Assembly: GCA_910579655.1 (NCBI GenBank) | Contig: CAJTVE010000073.1 | Coordinates: 1-12,995 of the forward strand | Length of the DNA stretch: 12,995 nucleotides | Origin: an uncultured Allobaculum sp. | GTDB taxonomy: Bacteria > Bacillota_I > Bacilli_A > Erysipelotrichales > Erysipelotrichaceae | Reading direction: 5' to 3' | Part shown: piece after piece, positions 6,514-12,995 of the stretch | Numbering within the stretch: position 1 is the first letter of the stretch | How the letters are laid out: each line of letters begins with the position of its first letter | The notes under the pieces: generated by a model | Told to the model about the DNA's origin: nothing | Seen by the model: only the letters and a program-made list of their open reading frames with translations | Database searches by the model: none | Made by a program: the position numbers and the translations under genes

Positions 6514-6566
6514 CTTTGTGCTTGGCACCACCATGTCGCAATGAAAAAGGCGAATGGATAGACGCT

Positions 6567-6627
6567 GTTTTTAGGAAAAAAGCAGTGCCCATCTTAAAAA
6601 CTGGAGCACTGCTTTTTTCCTAAAAAC
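6567..6627 (-). terminator. 22-bp inverted-repeat terminator closing the mutS2-to-yfcE gene run
   Basis: GTTTTTAGGAAAAAAGCAGTGC (6567-6588) is exactly complementary to 6606-6627, with a 17-nt loop. A run of six T follows the GC-rich stem core on either strand, so it can act in both directions. It lies 109 nt downstream of the phosphodiesterase stop and is the first strong stop signal for that leftward transcript. Confidence 0.85.
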
Positions 6628-6736
6628 AAAGTATCAATCATTGACTATCGGTAAATCCGGTGAAACGAACATGGAAAGTAATCTGAAAATGGCATTTCTC
6701 TGGTCTGGTGAAATTTTCAAATCTGTGAATCAGGCT

Positions 6737-7252
6737 CTAGCGAAACCAGAAGCCTTTCTTTTTCTTGACCGTATCAAACGGCCAGTCTTCAGAATGAAGA
6801 ATTTTGGCACTGACTTTGCCATCTTCAATCGTCACGACCGCATAGGCTGGGGATTTTCCATCTCTTGGCCAGGTCATGCTTCCGGGGTTGATCAGCCAGA
6901 CGCCTTTTTCTTCTTTGGCCATGGGCACATGCGTATGACCAAAGATTGCTACGCTGCAGCCATTTTCTTTCGCTGCCCGGATCAGCTGTTCTTCGCGGTT
7001 ATGGTAACCAAAACGATGCGAATGGCACACATAAATGCGGACGCCCGCAATGTTTAAAATCCGCTGGGAAGGCATAGTGTAATCCCAGTCGTTATTGCCG
7101 CGCACAAAGACCCAGCGTCGATAATTGGTCGCATCCTCTTCAAGGTCTCCGCAATGGATAAAGACATCCGCTGTTGGATAGGCTTCTTCTAATTTTCTCA
7201 GGACATCATTGCGGCCATGCGTATCACTGGCCACGATTAATTGTGCTTTCAT
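6737..7252 (-). CDS. YfcE/MJ0936-family metallophosphodiesterase
   Basis: This 171-residue protein is a small calcineurin-like phosphoesterase of the YfcE family, which cleaves phosphodiester bonds with two metal ions; the physiological substrate is generally unknown. All metal motifs are present: SDTHG (Asp10, His12), HCGD (Asp36), RGNND (Asn53), CHSH (His77) and GHTH (Asp-less GHTH, His106 and His108), followed by the family's INPGS. Length fits the family, with a short Lys-rich C-terminal tail (VKKKKGFWFR). ATG 7252 lies only 5 nt after the stop of the upstream VanY-like gene, and its Shine-Dalgarno GGGGAG overlaps the end of that gene, so the two are translationally coupled. A terminator follows at 6567-6627. 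Confidence 0.93.
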   Translation of the reverse strand: MKAQLIVASDTHGRNDVLRKLEEAYPTADVFIHCGDLEEDATNYRRWVFVRGNNDWDYTMPSQRILNIAGVRIYVCHSHRFGYHNREEQLIRAAKENGCSVAIFGHTHVPMAKEEKGVWLINPGSMTWPRDGKSPAYAVVTIEDGKVSAKILHSEDWPFDTVKKKKGFWFR

Positions 7253-7257
7253 TTGCT

Positions 7258-8256
7258 TTACTCCCCTGCATCGTATTCTTCTAATGACTCATTGCGGCTG
7301 GCCATGGCCATTGCACTTTCCTTGGTGACATAACGGATCACGAAGGGCTGAAATGGAACGCCAGTCTGTTGTTCCTTGGCTTCCGGGTAGCGGAAAATCC
7401 AGCCATATTGCGCGCCATGGGTTTTCAGCCAGTCCCACGCCTGACGCTGCGAGTCGCTTAATGCCTGACTGGCCGCATTGAAATCCAGGCCGTTTCCTTT
7501 GGATAAAGTCTGGTTCCAGGGATCAAATCCATCCAGATAGAGCGTCAGCCCCAGCTGCTCTTCTCTGCTTCCGTAGGGACCCATTGGATAACTGGAATAA
7601 TCCGTCATCTTATTCTGGAGTTCATACGGGACAAATCCGGAGATGGCTTTCAGCTCCACCCCCTCAGCGGCGGCAGCGGCTTTCATCTGTTTCCAGCTGC
7701 TGGCAGCCTGCTGACGCAGGGAGATATTTTCTTCGGCCGCCGCTAAATCGGCTGGCCCCCATGTAAACAAAGTCGTTTCCGGATCAAGCACATAGGTAAA
7801 GGAGTTTGGATTGGAAGCCAGCGGCAGGGAAACGCCCGATTCCAAATAGGCAATCAGATTGGAATAAGGCATCCACGAAAGCACTTGGCGCAGTGCATCG
7901 AGCGTAAACTGATCACGATACGTATTGACAAACTGGACAATGAAGGCTGGATCCGCTTTCTGGGTTGAAGCTGCCACATCATAGTACAGTGAGTTATTCA
8001 GATTAAATCCCTCGACATCCAGGTAAGGCAGCACCTGTTCGGGCTTGAGCTGGTTGTTGATCATCGTGTTGATCTGCTCATTGTCGAGTCTTGCCGCCAG
8101 TTCTTCTCGCTGCAATGTTGTTCCATACGGATATCGGGAAAGCGGGTCGGACTCATTTTGCATATACAGAAACGTTCCAGCAATAAAGCAGACCATGCAG
8201 GCAAATACAACCAGCCTTGTCGCCAAAACCTTCCCTGGCAGTTTCTCTTTACTCAT
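7258..8256 (-). CDS. Membrane-anchored M15/VanY-like D,D-carboxypeptidase homologue, catalytically dead
   Basis: This 332-residue protein has an N-terminal membrane anchor (about 12-31, after a basic KEKLPGK segment) that should place the rest outside the membrane. The C-terminal part (about 170-315) matches the VanY-type M15 peptidase fold, which removes terminal D-Ala from peptidoglycan stems: ISGF (205-208), REEQLGLTLYL (231-241), WDWLKTHGAQYGWIFRYPE (274-292) and TGVPFQPFVIRYV (298-310). The catalytic residues are substituted: the zinc-binding SxHxxGxxxD is replaced with Glu233 for His and Tyr240 for Asp, and the ExWH segment EPWHxRYV reads QPFVIRYV, with Gln303 for the catalytic Glu and Val306 for the third zinc ligand His. 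It probably binds or scaffolds rather than cleaves. AAAGGAGGGG lies 6 nt before ATG 8256. It is coupled to the downstream phosphodiesterase. Confidence 0.83.
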   Translation of the reverse strand: MSKEKLPGKVLATRLVVFACMVCFIAGTFLYMQNESDPLSRYPYGTTLQREELAARLDNEQINTMINNQLKPEQVLPYLDVEGFNLNNSLYYDVAASTQKADPAFIVQFVNTYRDQFTLDALRQVLSWMPYSNLIAYLESGVSLPLASNPNSFTYVLDPETTLFTWGPADLAAAEENISLRQQAASSWKQMKAAAAAEGVELKAISGFVPYELQNKMTDYSSYPMGPYGSREEQLGLTLYLDGFDPWNQTLSKGNGLDFNAASQALSDSQRQAWDWLKTHGAQYGWIFRYPEAKEQQTGVPFQPFVIRYVTKESAMAMASRNESLEEYDAGE

Positions 8257-8275
8257 GGCACCCCTCCTTTCTGAT

Positions 8276-8293
8276 GACGGCTTTAAAGCCGCC
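8276..8293 (-). promoter_or_regulatory. Palindromic hairpin in the leader of the VanY-like gene
   Basis: GGCGGCTTTAAAGCCGTC on the minus strand contains the perfect palindrome CGGCTTTAAAGCCG, which ends shortly before the ribosome binding site at 8256-8272. It lacks a T run, so it is not a terminator. It could be an operator, an RNA processing or stabilising hairpin, or chance. Confidence 0.4.
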
Positions 8294-8368
8294 TGATTGT
8301 CTATTGTTATGGTTCATCTTTTCATTCTGGTCAAATTTCTATATTCAACGTTAAATCTATCTTTCTGG

Positions 8369-10360
8369 TTAAGAATTTTCAGAAAGGGATTCAGAGTCTG
8401 TCGTTTCCAGAACATCCACCGCCAGTGCATCTTCATCAACCCATTCATCCTGAAGGACCTTCTCGTCGACCAGAGCATCTTCAAAGGCATCCTGTCCAAC
8501 CAAGTCGTCCTCAACAAACGCCCTGCCCAAGAGATCCTGTACTTCTTCTTGGGCTTCCTGGACAATGGCTTCTGTTTGCAGGGCCAGATCTTCCCGCTGG
8601 TCTTCGTTTTCATGCAGACGGGTATAGAGCAGCGCTGCCACTTTTTCGGGCACGACTTGCGCCAGTTCCTCTTGGGTGGCGGCTTTCATTTTTTTCAGAG
8701 ATGGAAAGCGGGCCTGAATCTGTTTTTTTCTTGCCGGACCAATTCCAGGAATATCATCAAGAATGGACTTGGTCATGCCTTTCGAACGCAGTTTTTTATG
8801 GTAGGTGATCGCAAAGCGGTGGACCTCATCCTGCATTCGGGTCAACAAGAAAAATAAGGGGTCTGTCTTATCGAGTTCAATCTCGTTGAGATTTTCATCA
8901 AGCAAAGCTCTGGTCGTATGTTTATCGTCTTTGACCAGGCCAGCAATCGTTAAATCCAGCCCCAGCTCATCGCGGATGTGCACAGCCGCATGAATCTGGC
9001 CCGCACCACCATCGACTAAAAGCAGATCTGGCATCGGTTTGTCTTCTCTGGCCAGTCTGGCATACCGGCGGCGGACAACTTCTTTCATGGAGTCAGTATC
9101 GGAAATGTACTCGCCTAACTGATACTTGCGATAGCTGGACTTATCCGGCTTTCCATCTTTAAAGACTACCAGACCGGAAACATTATAGGCACCAGAGATG
9201 TGCGAGTTATCGAACATTTCCACCGTATGAACCGGTTTCTTAAAGATCTGGGACAGATGGCGGGTGGCTCCTTCCAGTTCACGATCTTTGGCATAGATCA
9301 GCTGGAATTTCTGGTCATGTGCTTCTTTGGCATTGGCATGAACCAGATCAATCAGCTTCTTGCGGTCGCCGCGCTGCGGAATCGTGATTCGGGTCTGCAA
9401 CGCTTCTTCCAGAATCCTGGTATTGGTGCCTGCCGGAACATAAACCTGCCTGGGCACGGTATTGGTCTGGTAGTATTGCAGGATATAAGCCAGAAAAGCG
9501 TCTTCACTTTCTTCATACACCGGCGAAATCGACATGTTCCGTTCGAGCAGTTTTCCCTGGCGCACGAAGAAGCCCTGAATGGACAGGTAGCCCTTGTCCT
9601 CATACCAGCCAAAGGCATCAAAGGAATCGCGCACAGAAAAGTCGATTGTCTGTTTTTCCTGGACGTAGTCAATGGAACGAATCTGCTCAAGCAGCTCCTG
9701 CGCGCGTTCAAACTGCAAATCCTGGGCGGCCGCCTGCATTTTTTCGGTCAGTTCCCCTTTGACTTCATCGGTATACCCCTTCAAAAATCGAATGACTTTT
9801 TCCCGGTTTTTCAAAGCTTCCTGTTCATCGATTTTCTGGAAACAGAATCCCATGCACTGATGCATGTGGTAATACAGACAGGCACTCTTGCCCATCGTTT
9901 TGCACTTACGGATCGGGAAAAGCTGGTTAATCAGCTTGACCATGTCATAGGCATACGTTGAAACGGGATACGGACCAAAGTAGTCATTTTTGCGGTTGAC
10001 GACCTTACGGGTAATGCGCACAGTAAAGTCCGCTCCCTTGGTGACTTCGATATATGGATACATCTTGTCATCCATGAACATGATGTTAAAGGGCGGCCGG
10101 TGCCGTTTAATCAGGTTGATTTCCAGCAGCAGAGCTTCTTTTTCCGTACTGGTCTGAATGAATTCAAAATCCTGAATCCGGGCGACCAGTTTGGTCGTTT
10201 TGTTATTGTGGACACCATGGAAGTAGGAACGGACCCGATTTTTCAGAATCTTGGCTTTACCGACATAGAGGATGTCTCCGTTTTCATCTTTCATGATGTA
10301 ACAGCCGGGCTTATCCGGTAAAAGCGCCAGTTTTTGGGCGATGTGGTCAGTTAGTGGCAT
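8369..10360 (-). CDS. uvrC: UvrABC system protein C (excinuclease subunit C) with acidic C-terminal tail
   Basis: UvrC makes both incisions around bulky DNA lesions after UvrA/UvrB loading. Domains in order: GIY-YIG nuclease for the 3' cut (about 15-95: Tyr32 in LYVGKA, Arg42, metal ligand Glu80 in ALLLEINLI); a Cys-rich patch (CKTMGKSACLYYHMHQCMGFC); a UVR motif for UvrB binding (about 195-235); the RNase H-like nuclease for the 5' cut (MFDNSH, LLLVDGGAGQ, DEVHRFA supplying Asp, Asp and His); and helix-hairpin-helix DNA binding (DDIPGIGPARKKQ). After these the protein continues for about 79 residues (585-663) with 27 Asp/Glu and only 3 Lys/Arg, so at 663 residues it is longer than the usual 590-620. 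The ATG is preceded only by a weak GGATGAG. It lies 148 nt after mutS2 and 112 nt before the VanY-like gene. Confidence 0.97.
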   Translation of the reverse strand: MPLTDHIAQKLALLPDKPGCYIMKDENGDILYVGKAKILKNRVRSYFHGVHNNKTTKLVARIQDFEFIQTSTEKEALLLEINLIKRHRPPFNIMFMDDKMYPYIEVTKGADFTVRITRKVVNRKNDYFGPYPVSTYAYDMVKLINQLFPIRKCKTMGKSACLYYHMHQCMGFCFQKIDEQEALKNREKVIRFLKGYTDEVKGELTEKMQAAAQDLQFERAQELLEQIRSIDYVQEKQTIDFSVRDSFDAFGWYEDKGYLSIQGFFVRQGKLLERNMSISPVYEESEDAFLAYILQYYQTNTVPRQVYVPAGTNTRILEEALQTRITIPQRGDRKKLIDLVHANAKEAHDQKFQLIYAKDRELEGATRHLSQIFKKPVHTVEMFDNSHISGAYNVSGLVVFKDGKPDKSSYRKYQLGEYISDTDSMKEVVRRRYARLAREDKPMPDLLLVDGGAGQIHAAVHIRDELGLDLTIAGLVKDDKHTTRALLDENLNEIELDKTDPLFFLLTRMQDEVHRFAITYHKKLRSKGMTKSILDDIPGIGPARKKQIQARFPSLKKMKAATQEELAQVVPEKVAALLYTRLHENEDQREDLALQTEAIVQEAQEEVQDLLGRAFVEDDLVGQDAFEDALVDEKVLQDEWVDEDALAVDVLETTDSESLSENS

Positions 10361-10508
10361 CTTTGCTCATCCGGGGCTGATTCTTATTCTTCTTCCCCGT
10401 TCCTCCTTTCTGGTGGTTCCTTTTGCTGCATTTTCAGGGATTTCTTTCAATGGTTCAAGAAAACAAGCCGTTTACGAATGCGTATTCTTTGAAAATCACA
10501 GGCAGTCT

Positions 10509-12827
10509 CTATTTCAGCTCCACCAATGTCGCACCCAGCCCACCATCACTTGGACCACCGGCGCTGAGATTCTTGACATTTGGATGTTTGCGCAGATCTT
10601 CCCAGACAGCTTTACGCAAAGCACCCGTTCCCATTCCATGGATAATCCGGACGTTTTTGACGTTATGGTAAACCGCCTGATCAATATAATGATCCAGCGT
10701 GCGAATGCCTTCTTCCACCCGCATGCCGATCAGATTGAGTTCCATCGGGAAGGCTTTAAAGGAGCGTTCTGGGCGCGCTTTTGCGGCGGCTTTTTCAACT
10801 TTTGGCCGTTTCATCAAAACCAGCTGGTCAACCGAAACATTCACGCGCCGGCCATTGACCACGACAACCGCTTTCCCCTTGCGCACCGACTGGACTTCCC
10901 CATGGTTGTTGAGCGTTGTAATGCGAACATAATCGCCGGCTTTGAATTCATGCGGCTTTTCTTCCTGAGCAGCCGCATTGGAAGATCCTTTCGGGCCGGT
11001 ATTCAGGCCATCGAGTTTTCCCATCTGTTCGATCTGTTCATGATTCATCGAGTGGGTCTGTTTTTTCAGATCGCGGATAATCTTGCGGGCTTCTTCTTTC
11101 TTTTCAAAAAGCATGTCATCGAGCTGGCGCTGGTAGTCATCATCCAGACGGGCTTTCATTTCCGCCCACTTCTGGCGATCATGATCCGCCTTGCGCTGCA
11201 GATCATGGGCATTGGCAACCAGGGCATCAAAACGGTCTTTCTGTTTCTGAAGCGCAGCTTGTTTCTGTTCGAGAATTTCCAGCTGGCGGTCACTTTCCGA
11301 AGCATTTTCTTCTTTGATCGCTTCAGCCCGGGCCAGAACGGTTTCGGGCAGGCCTAACTGCCTGGCAATCGGAAATGCACAACTTGAACCGCTGACTCCT
11401 TCCAGGTAGCGGTAAGTGGGTTTGAGCGTTTCAGGATCAAATTCCACACTGCCAACCTGAATTTTGCGATTGGTGGTGCCAAAAGTCTTGACTTCCGAGT
11501 AGTGTGTTGAAGTCAGAATTGTACTGCCAGCCTGAATGAGCGTTTCCAGAACGGCCTGAGCAAGCGCCGCACCTTCCTGCGGGTCCGTGCCGCTGCCAAT
11601 TTCATCGAGAAGCACAAACGTATCCGAATCGGCATTGCGGACAATTTCGCCTAGTTTTCTGGCATGACCAGAGAAGGTGGACAAGTTCTGCTCAATTGAC
11701 TGACCATCGCCAATATCAAAGAAGAACTGGTTGTACACCGGAAGCATGGCTTCGTGAGCCGAGATGGGAAATCCGCTGTGGGCCAGAAGCAGAAACAGGC
11801 CGATGGTTTTTAACGTCACCGTTTTACCACCCATGTTCGAGCCGGTAATCATCAGGCAGGATTTGGCATCATTGAGGGTATAGCGGTTGGCCACGGCTGT
11901 TTTCTGATCCAGCAGCGGATGAATCGCATGTTCCAGGCGCAGACTGTGGCTGCCAGTATGAAGAAGAGGAATACAGCCATCATGGGCAAGCATCCAGCTG
12001 CCTTTGGCCAGTGCCAGATCGAGAATTTCCAGGGTTTCGTCATTGGCAAGCAAGGCCGTCGCTTCGCAGCGGATCTGGCCGGATAACTCCATGCAGATCT
12101 TCTTTTTCTCATTTTCAATTTCCATTTCCAGCTGCGCCGTTTCATTATTTAGGGAAACCAGCGCATCTGGTTCGACATAGCAGGCAGCTCCGGACTGACT
12201 CAGTCCATGAACCATGCCGCCATATTTGTATTTATCCGCCGCTTTCATCAATACACACACACGGCCCCCGCTTGAAACACTGACGGAATCCATCAGTGAA
12301 TCGCCATGGCTTTTGATAAATCGTCTGGCCGCGGCACTTAAGTCTGCTTTGGCCGCCGTCAGCTTGCGATCAAGATTGCGCAGAGTCGGCGTGGCATCCA
12401 TGCGCACCTGGCCGGAAAGATCGATGCAGTCATCAATCTTCTTGGCCAGCCCTTTGAGCGGTGTTAAAGTCGAAGCCACTTCATGTAAAAGAGGATTGGT
12501 TTGGGGATCAAAGGCATTGACGGCTGCTGCACAGGCCCCCAAAAAGAAGGAGACTTCCAGCAATTCTGAAGGGAGCAGACTCATTCCTTTTTTGGCCGCC
12601 AAAACAAGCCTGGTAATATCGGTAAATCCGCCAAGGGACAGACCACCCCTGGCCTGCAGATACCGAGCCGCCTCATCCGCCCGATCCAGATCCAATCGGA
12701 TCTGCATTAAATTGGTGGATGGGCGGGCGCTTCGGATTTTTTCTGCCGTTTTGGCACTGTACGCCCGCGAGGCAAACTGCTCAAGAACCGCCGCAAAATC
12801 CACGGCTTCAAATTGTTCAGATAACAT
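10509..12827 (-). CDS. mutS2: Endonuclease MutS2 (ribosome-collision/recombination factor)
   Basis: MutS2 is a MutS-family ATPase without the mismatch-recognition domain. It is implicated in suppressing homologous recombination and, in B. subtilis, in splitting collided ribosomes. The protein has 772 residues, normal for the family. It shows a helical core and clamp (about 1-310), Walker A GSNMGGKT (329-336), Walker B VLLDEIGSGTDP (405-416), the TSTHYSEVK block, a long charged coiled coil (about 475-590), a small KOW-like beta segment (HEFKAGDYVRI onward) and a C-terminal Smr domain (697-772) with HGMGTG (730-735) and GGLGAT. The Smr nuclease motif LDLR reads LNLI here. ATG 12827 is preferred because GGGGG lies 7 nt upstream; a GTG at 12896 would add 23 unconserved residues. 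It is the first gene in the leftward run. Confidence 0.96.
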   Translation of the reverse strand: MLSEQFEAVDFAAVLEQFASRAYSAKTAEKIRSARPSTNLMQIRLDLDRADEAARYLQARGGLSLGGFTDITRLVLAAKKGMSLLPSELLEVSFFLGACAAAVNAFDPQTNPLLHEVASTLTPLKGLAKKIDDCIDLSGQVRMDATPTLRNLDRKLTAAKADLSAAARRFIKSHGDSLMDSVSVSSGGRVCVLMKAADKYKYGGMVHGLSQSGAACYVEPDALVSLNNETAQLEMEIENEKKKICMELSGQIRCEATALLANDETLEILDLALAKGSWMLAHDGCIPLLHTGSHSLRLEHAIHPLLDQKTAVANRYTLNDAKSCLMITGSNMGGKTVTLKTIGLFLLLAHSGFPISAHEAMLPVYNQFFFDIGDGQSIEQNLSTFSGHARKLGEIVRNADSDTFVLLDEIGSGTDPQEGAALAQAVLETLIQAGSTILTSTHYSEVKTFGTTNRKIQVGSVEFDPETLKPTYRYLEGVSGSSCAFPIARQLGLPETVLARAEAIKEENASESDRQLEILEQKQAALQKQKDRFDALVANAHDLQRKADHDRQKWAEMKARLDDDYQRQLDDMLFEKKEEARKIIRDLKKQTHSMNHEQIEQMGKLDGLNTGPKGSSNAAAQEEKPHEFKAGDYVRITTLNNHGEVQSVRKGKAVVVVNGRRVNVSVDQLVLMKRPKVEKAAAKARPERSFKAFPMELNLIGMRVEEGIRTLDHYIDQAVYHNVKNVRIIHGMGTGALRKAVWEDLRKHPNVKNLSAGGPSDGGLGATLVELK

Positions 12828-12911
12828 CCTGAATCCCCCGCTTTCTATTGTTATGTTCTTTCTTGTCAAAGGTTCGGTTCTATTTTTCAATGTCACTAAG
12901 TTAAGGTTTAT

Positions 12912-12933
12912 CCACCTTGTTCGTCCAAGGAGG
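12912..12933 (-). promoter_or_regulatory. Hairpin in the mutS2 leader
   Basis: CCTCCTTG (12926-12933) and CAAGGTGG (12912-12919), read on the minus strand, pair with one U-U mismatch around a 6-nt loop. It lies about 85 nt before the mutS2 start and lacks a T run. On the plus strand the same site looks like AAGGAGG but no start codon follows at a useful distance. Confidence 0.3.
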
Positions 12934-12940
12934 ATTTCAA

Positions 12941-12968
12941 ATTCTAATTCTAGTCTTTATAAAGGCAA
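12941..12968 (-). promoter_or_regulatory. Possible mutS2 promoter
   Basis: On the minus strand TTGCCT (12963-12968) and TAGAAT (12941-12946) are 16 nt apart, giving a leader of about 105 nt before ATG 12827. A closer TTGACA at 12864-12869 is a better -35, but its only partner (TAGAAA, 12842-12847) would place the transcript start inside the ribosome binding site. Genes beyond the window could also read into mutS2. Confidence 0.35.
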
Positions 12969-12995
12969 CAAGCATTTAGTTATGTTTGCTGCTTT
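12964..12995. terminator. Possible terminator cut by the right window edge
   Basis: GCAACAAGC (12965-12973) and GTTTGCTGC (12984-12992) pair at eight of nine positions around a 10-nt loop, followed by TTT where the window ends. On the minus strand the hairpin is followed by CTTTAT, a poor T run. It might end a gene lying to the right. Confidence 0.28.

Noticed and set aside
6350..6592. Minus-strand frame of 80 codons across the tRNA
   Set aside because: Its translation (IRTPDRALRRRMLYPTELPG) is the well-known false protein produced by reading a tRNA gene backwards.
9200..9961. Plus-strand frame of 253 codons inside uvrC
   Set aside because: It is an antisense shadow of a strongly conserved gene.
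12842..12869. TTGACA-16-TAGAAA as the mutS2 promoter
   Set aside because: The transcript would begin within the ribosome binding site, leaving no room for translation initiation.
12908..12916. TTATCCACC as a DnaA box
   Set aside because: It is a single copy with one mismatch and has no origin-like context.

Overview
The window looks like chromosomal DNA from a low-to-mid GC Bacillota (Firmicutes) bacterium. Shine-Dalgarno sites are strong (AAAGGAGG type) and promoters are sigma-A-like. MutS2 is present, and the arsR/permease/thioredoxin/arsC gene set is typical of gut Firmicutes. Erysipelotrichia is my best guess for the class, but it rests on the general look of the proteins and is not proven.

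Layout, left to right: (1) 1-686, no convincing gene. (2) 687-1907 (+), a trigger-factor-family chaperone that keeps the FKBP-type prolyl isomerase domain but lacks the ribosome-docking loop signature; a clear terminator follows. (3) 2041-2865 (-), a small protein made almost only of InlB/Flg_new-type repeats, with no visible export signal. (4) 3114-5685 (-), an arsenic resistance operon: a near-consensus promoter, arsR, an ArsP-type (COG0701) permease broken by a one-base frameshift, a CxxC thioredoxin-like protein, arsC, and a perfect 46-bp palindromic terminator. (5) 5701-6393, gene-free. It holds a 120-bp stretch bounded by inverted ends of the ISL3 type (likely a MITE or IS remnant) and a long near-perfect palindrome. 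(6) 6394-6470 (+), tRNA-Arg(TCT) with encoded CCA. (7) 6567-12827 (-), a run of four co-directional genes read right to left: mutS2, uvrC, an M15/VanY-like protein that has lost its zinc and catalytic residues, and a YfcE-type phosphodiesterase, closed by a 22-bp inverted-repeat terminator.

How the parts fit: in the ars operon, ArsR senses As(III), ArsC reduces arsenate, the thioredoxin-like protein may supply electrons or carry the metalloid, and the permease would export (organo)arsenicals if its frameshift is bypassed or is a sequencing error. The right half joins DNA repair or ribosome rescue (MutS2, UvrC) to a membrane-anchored pseudo-peptidase and a small phosphodiesterase. The last two are tightly coupled (5 nt apart); the links further upstream (112 and 148 nt gaps) are looser. 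The points most worth following up are the trigger factor without its docking motif, the dead VanY-like protein, the ars permease frameshift, the ISL3-like mini-element and the acidic tail on UvrC.
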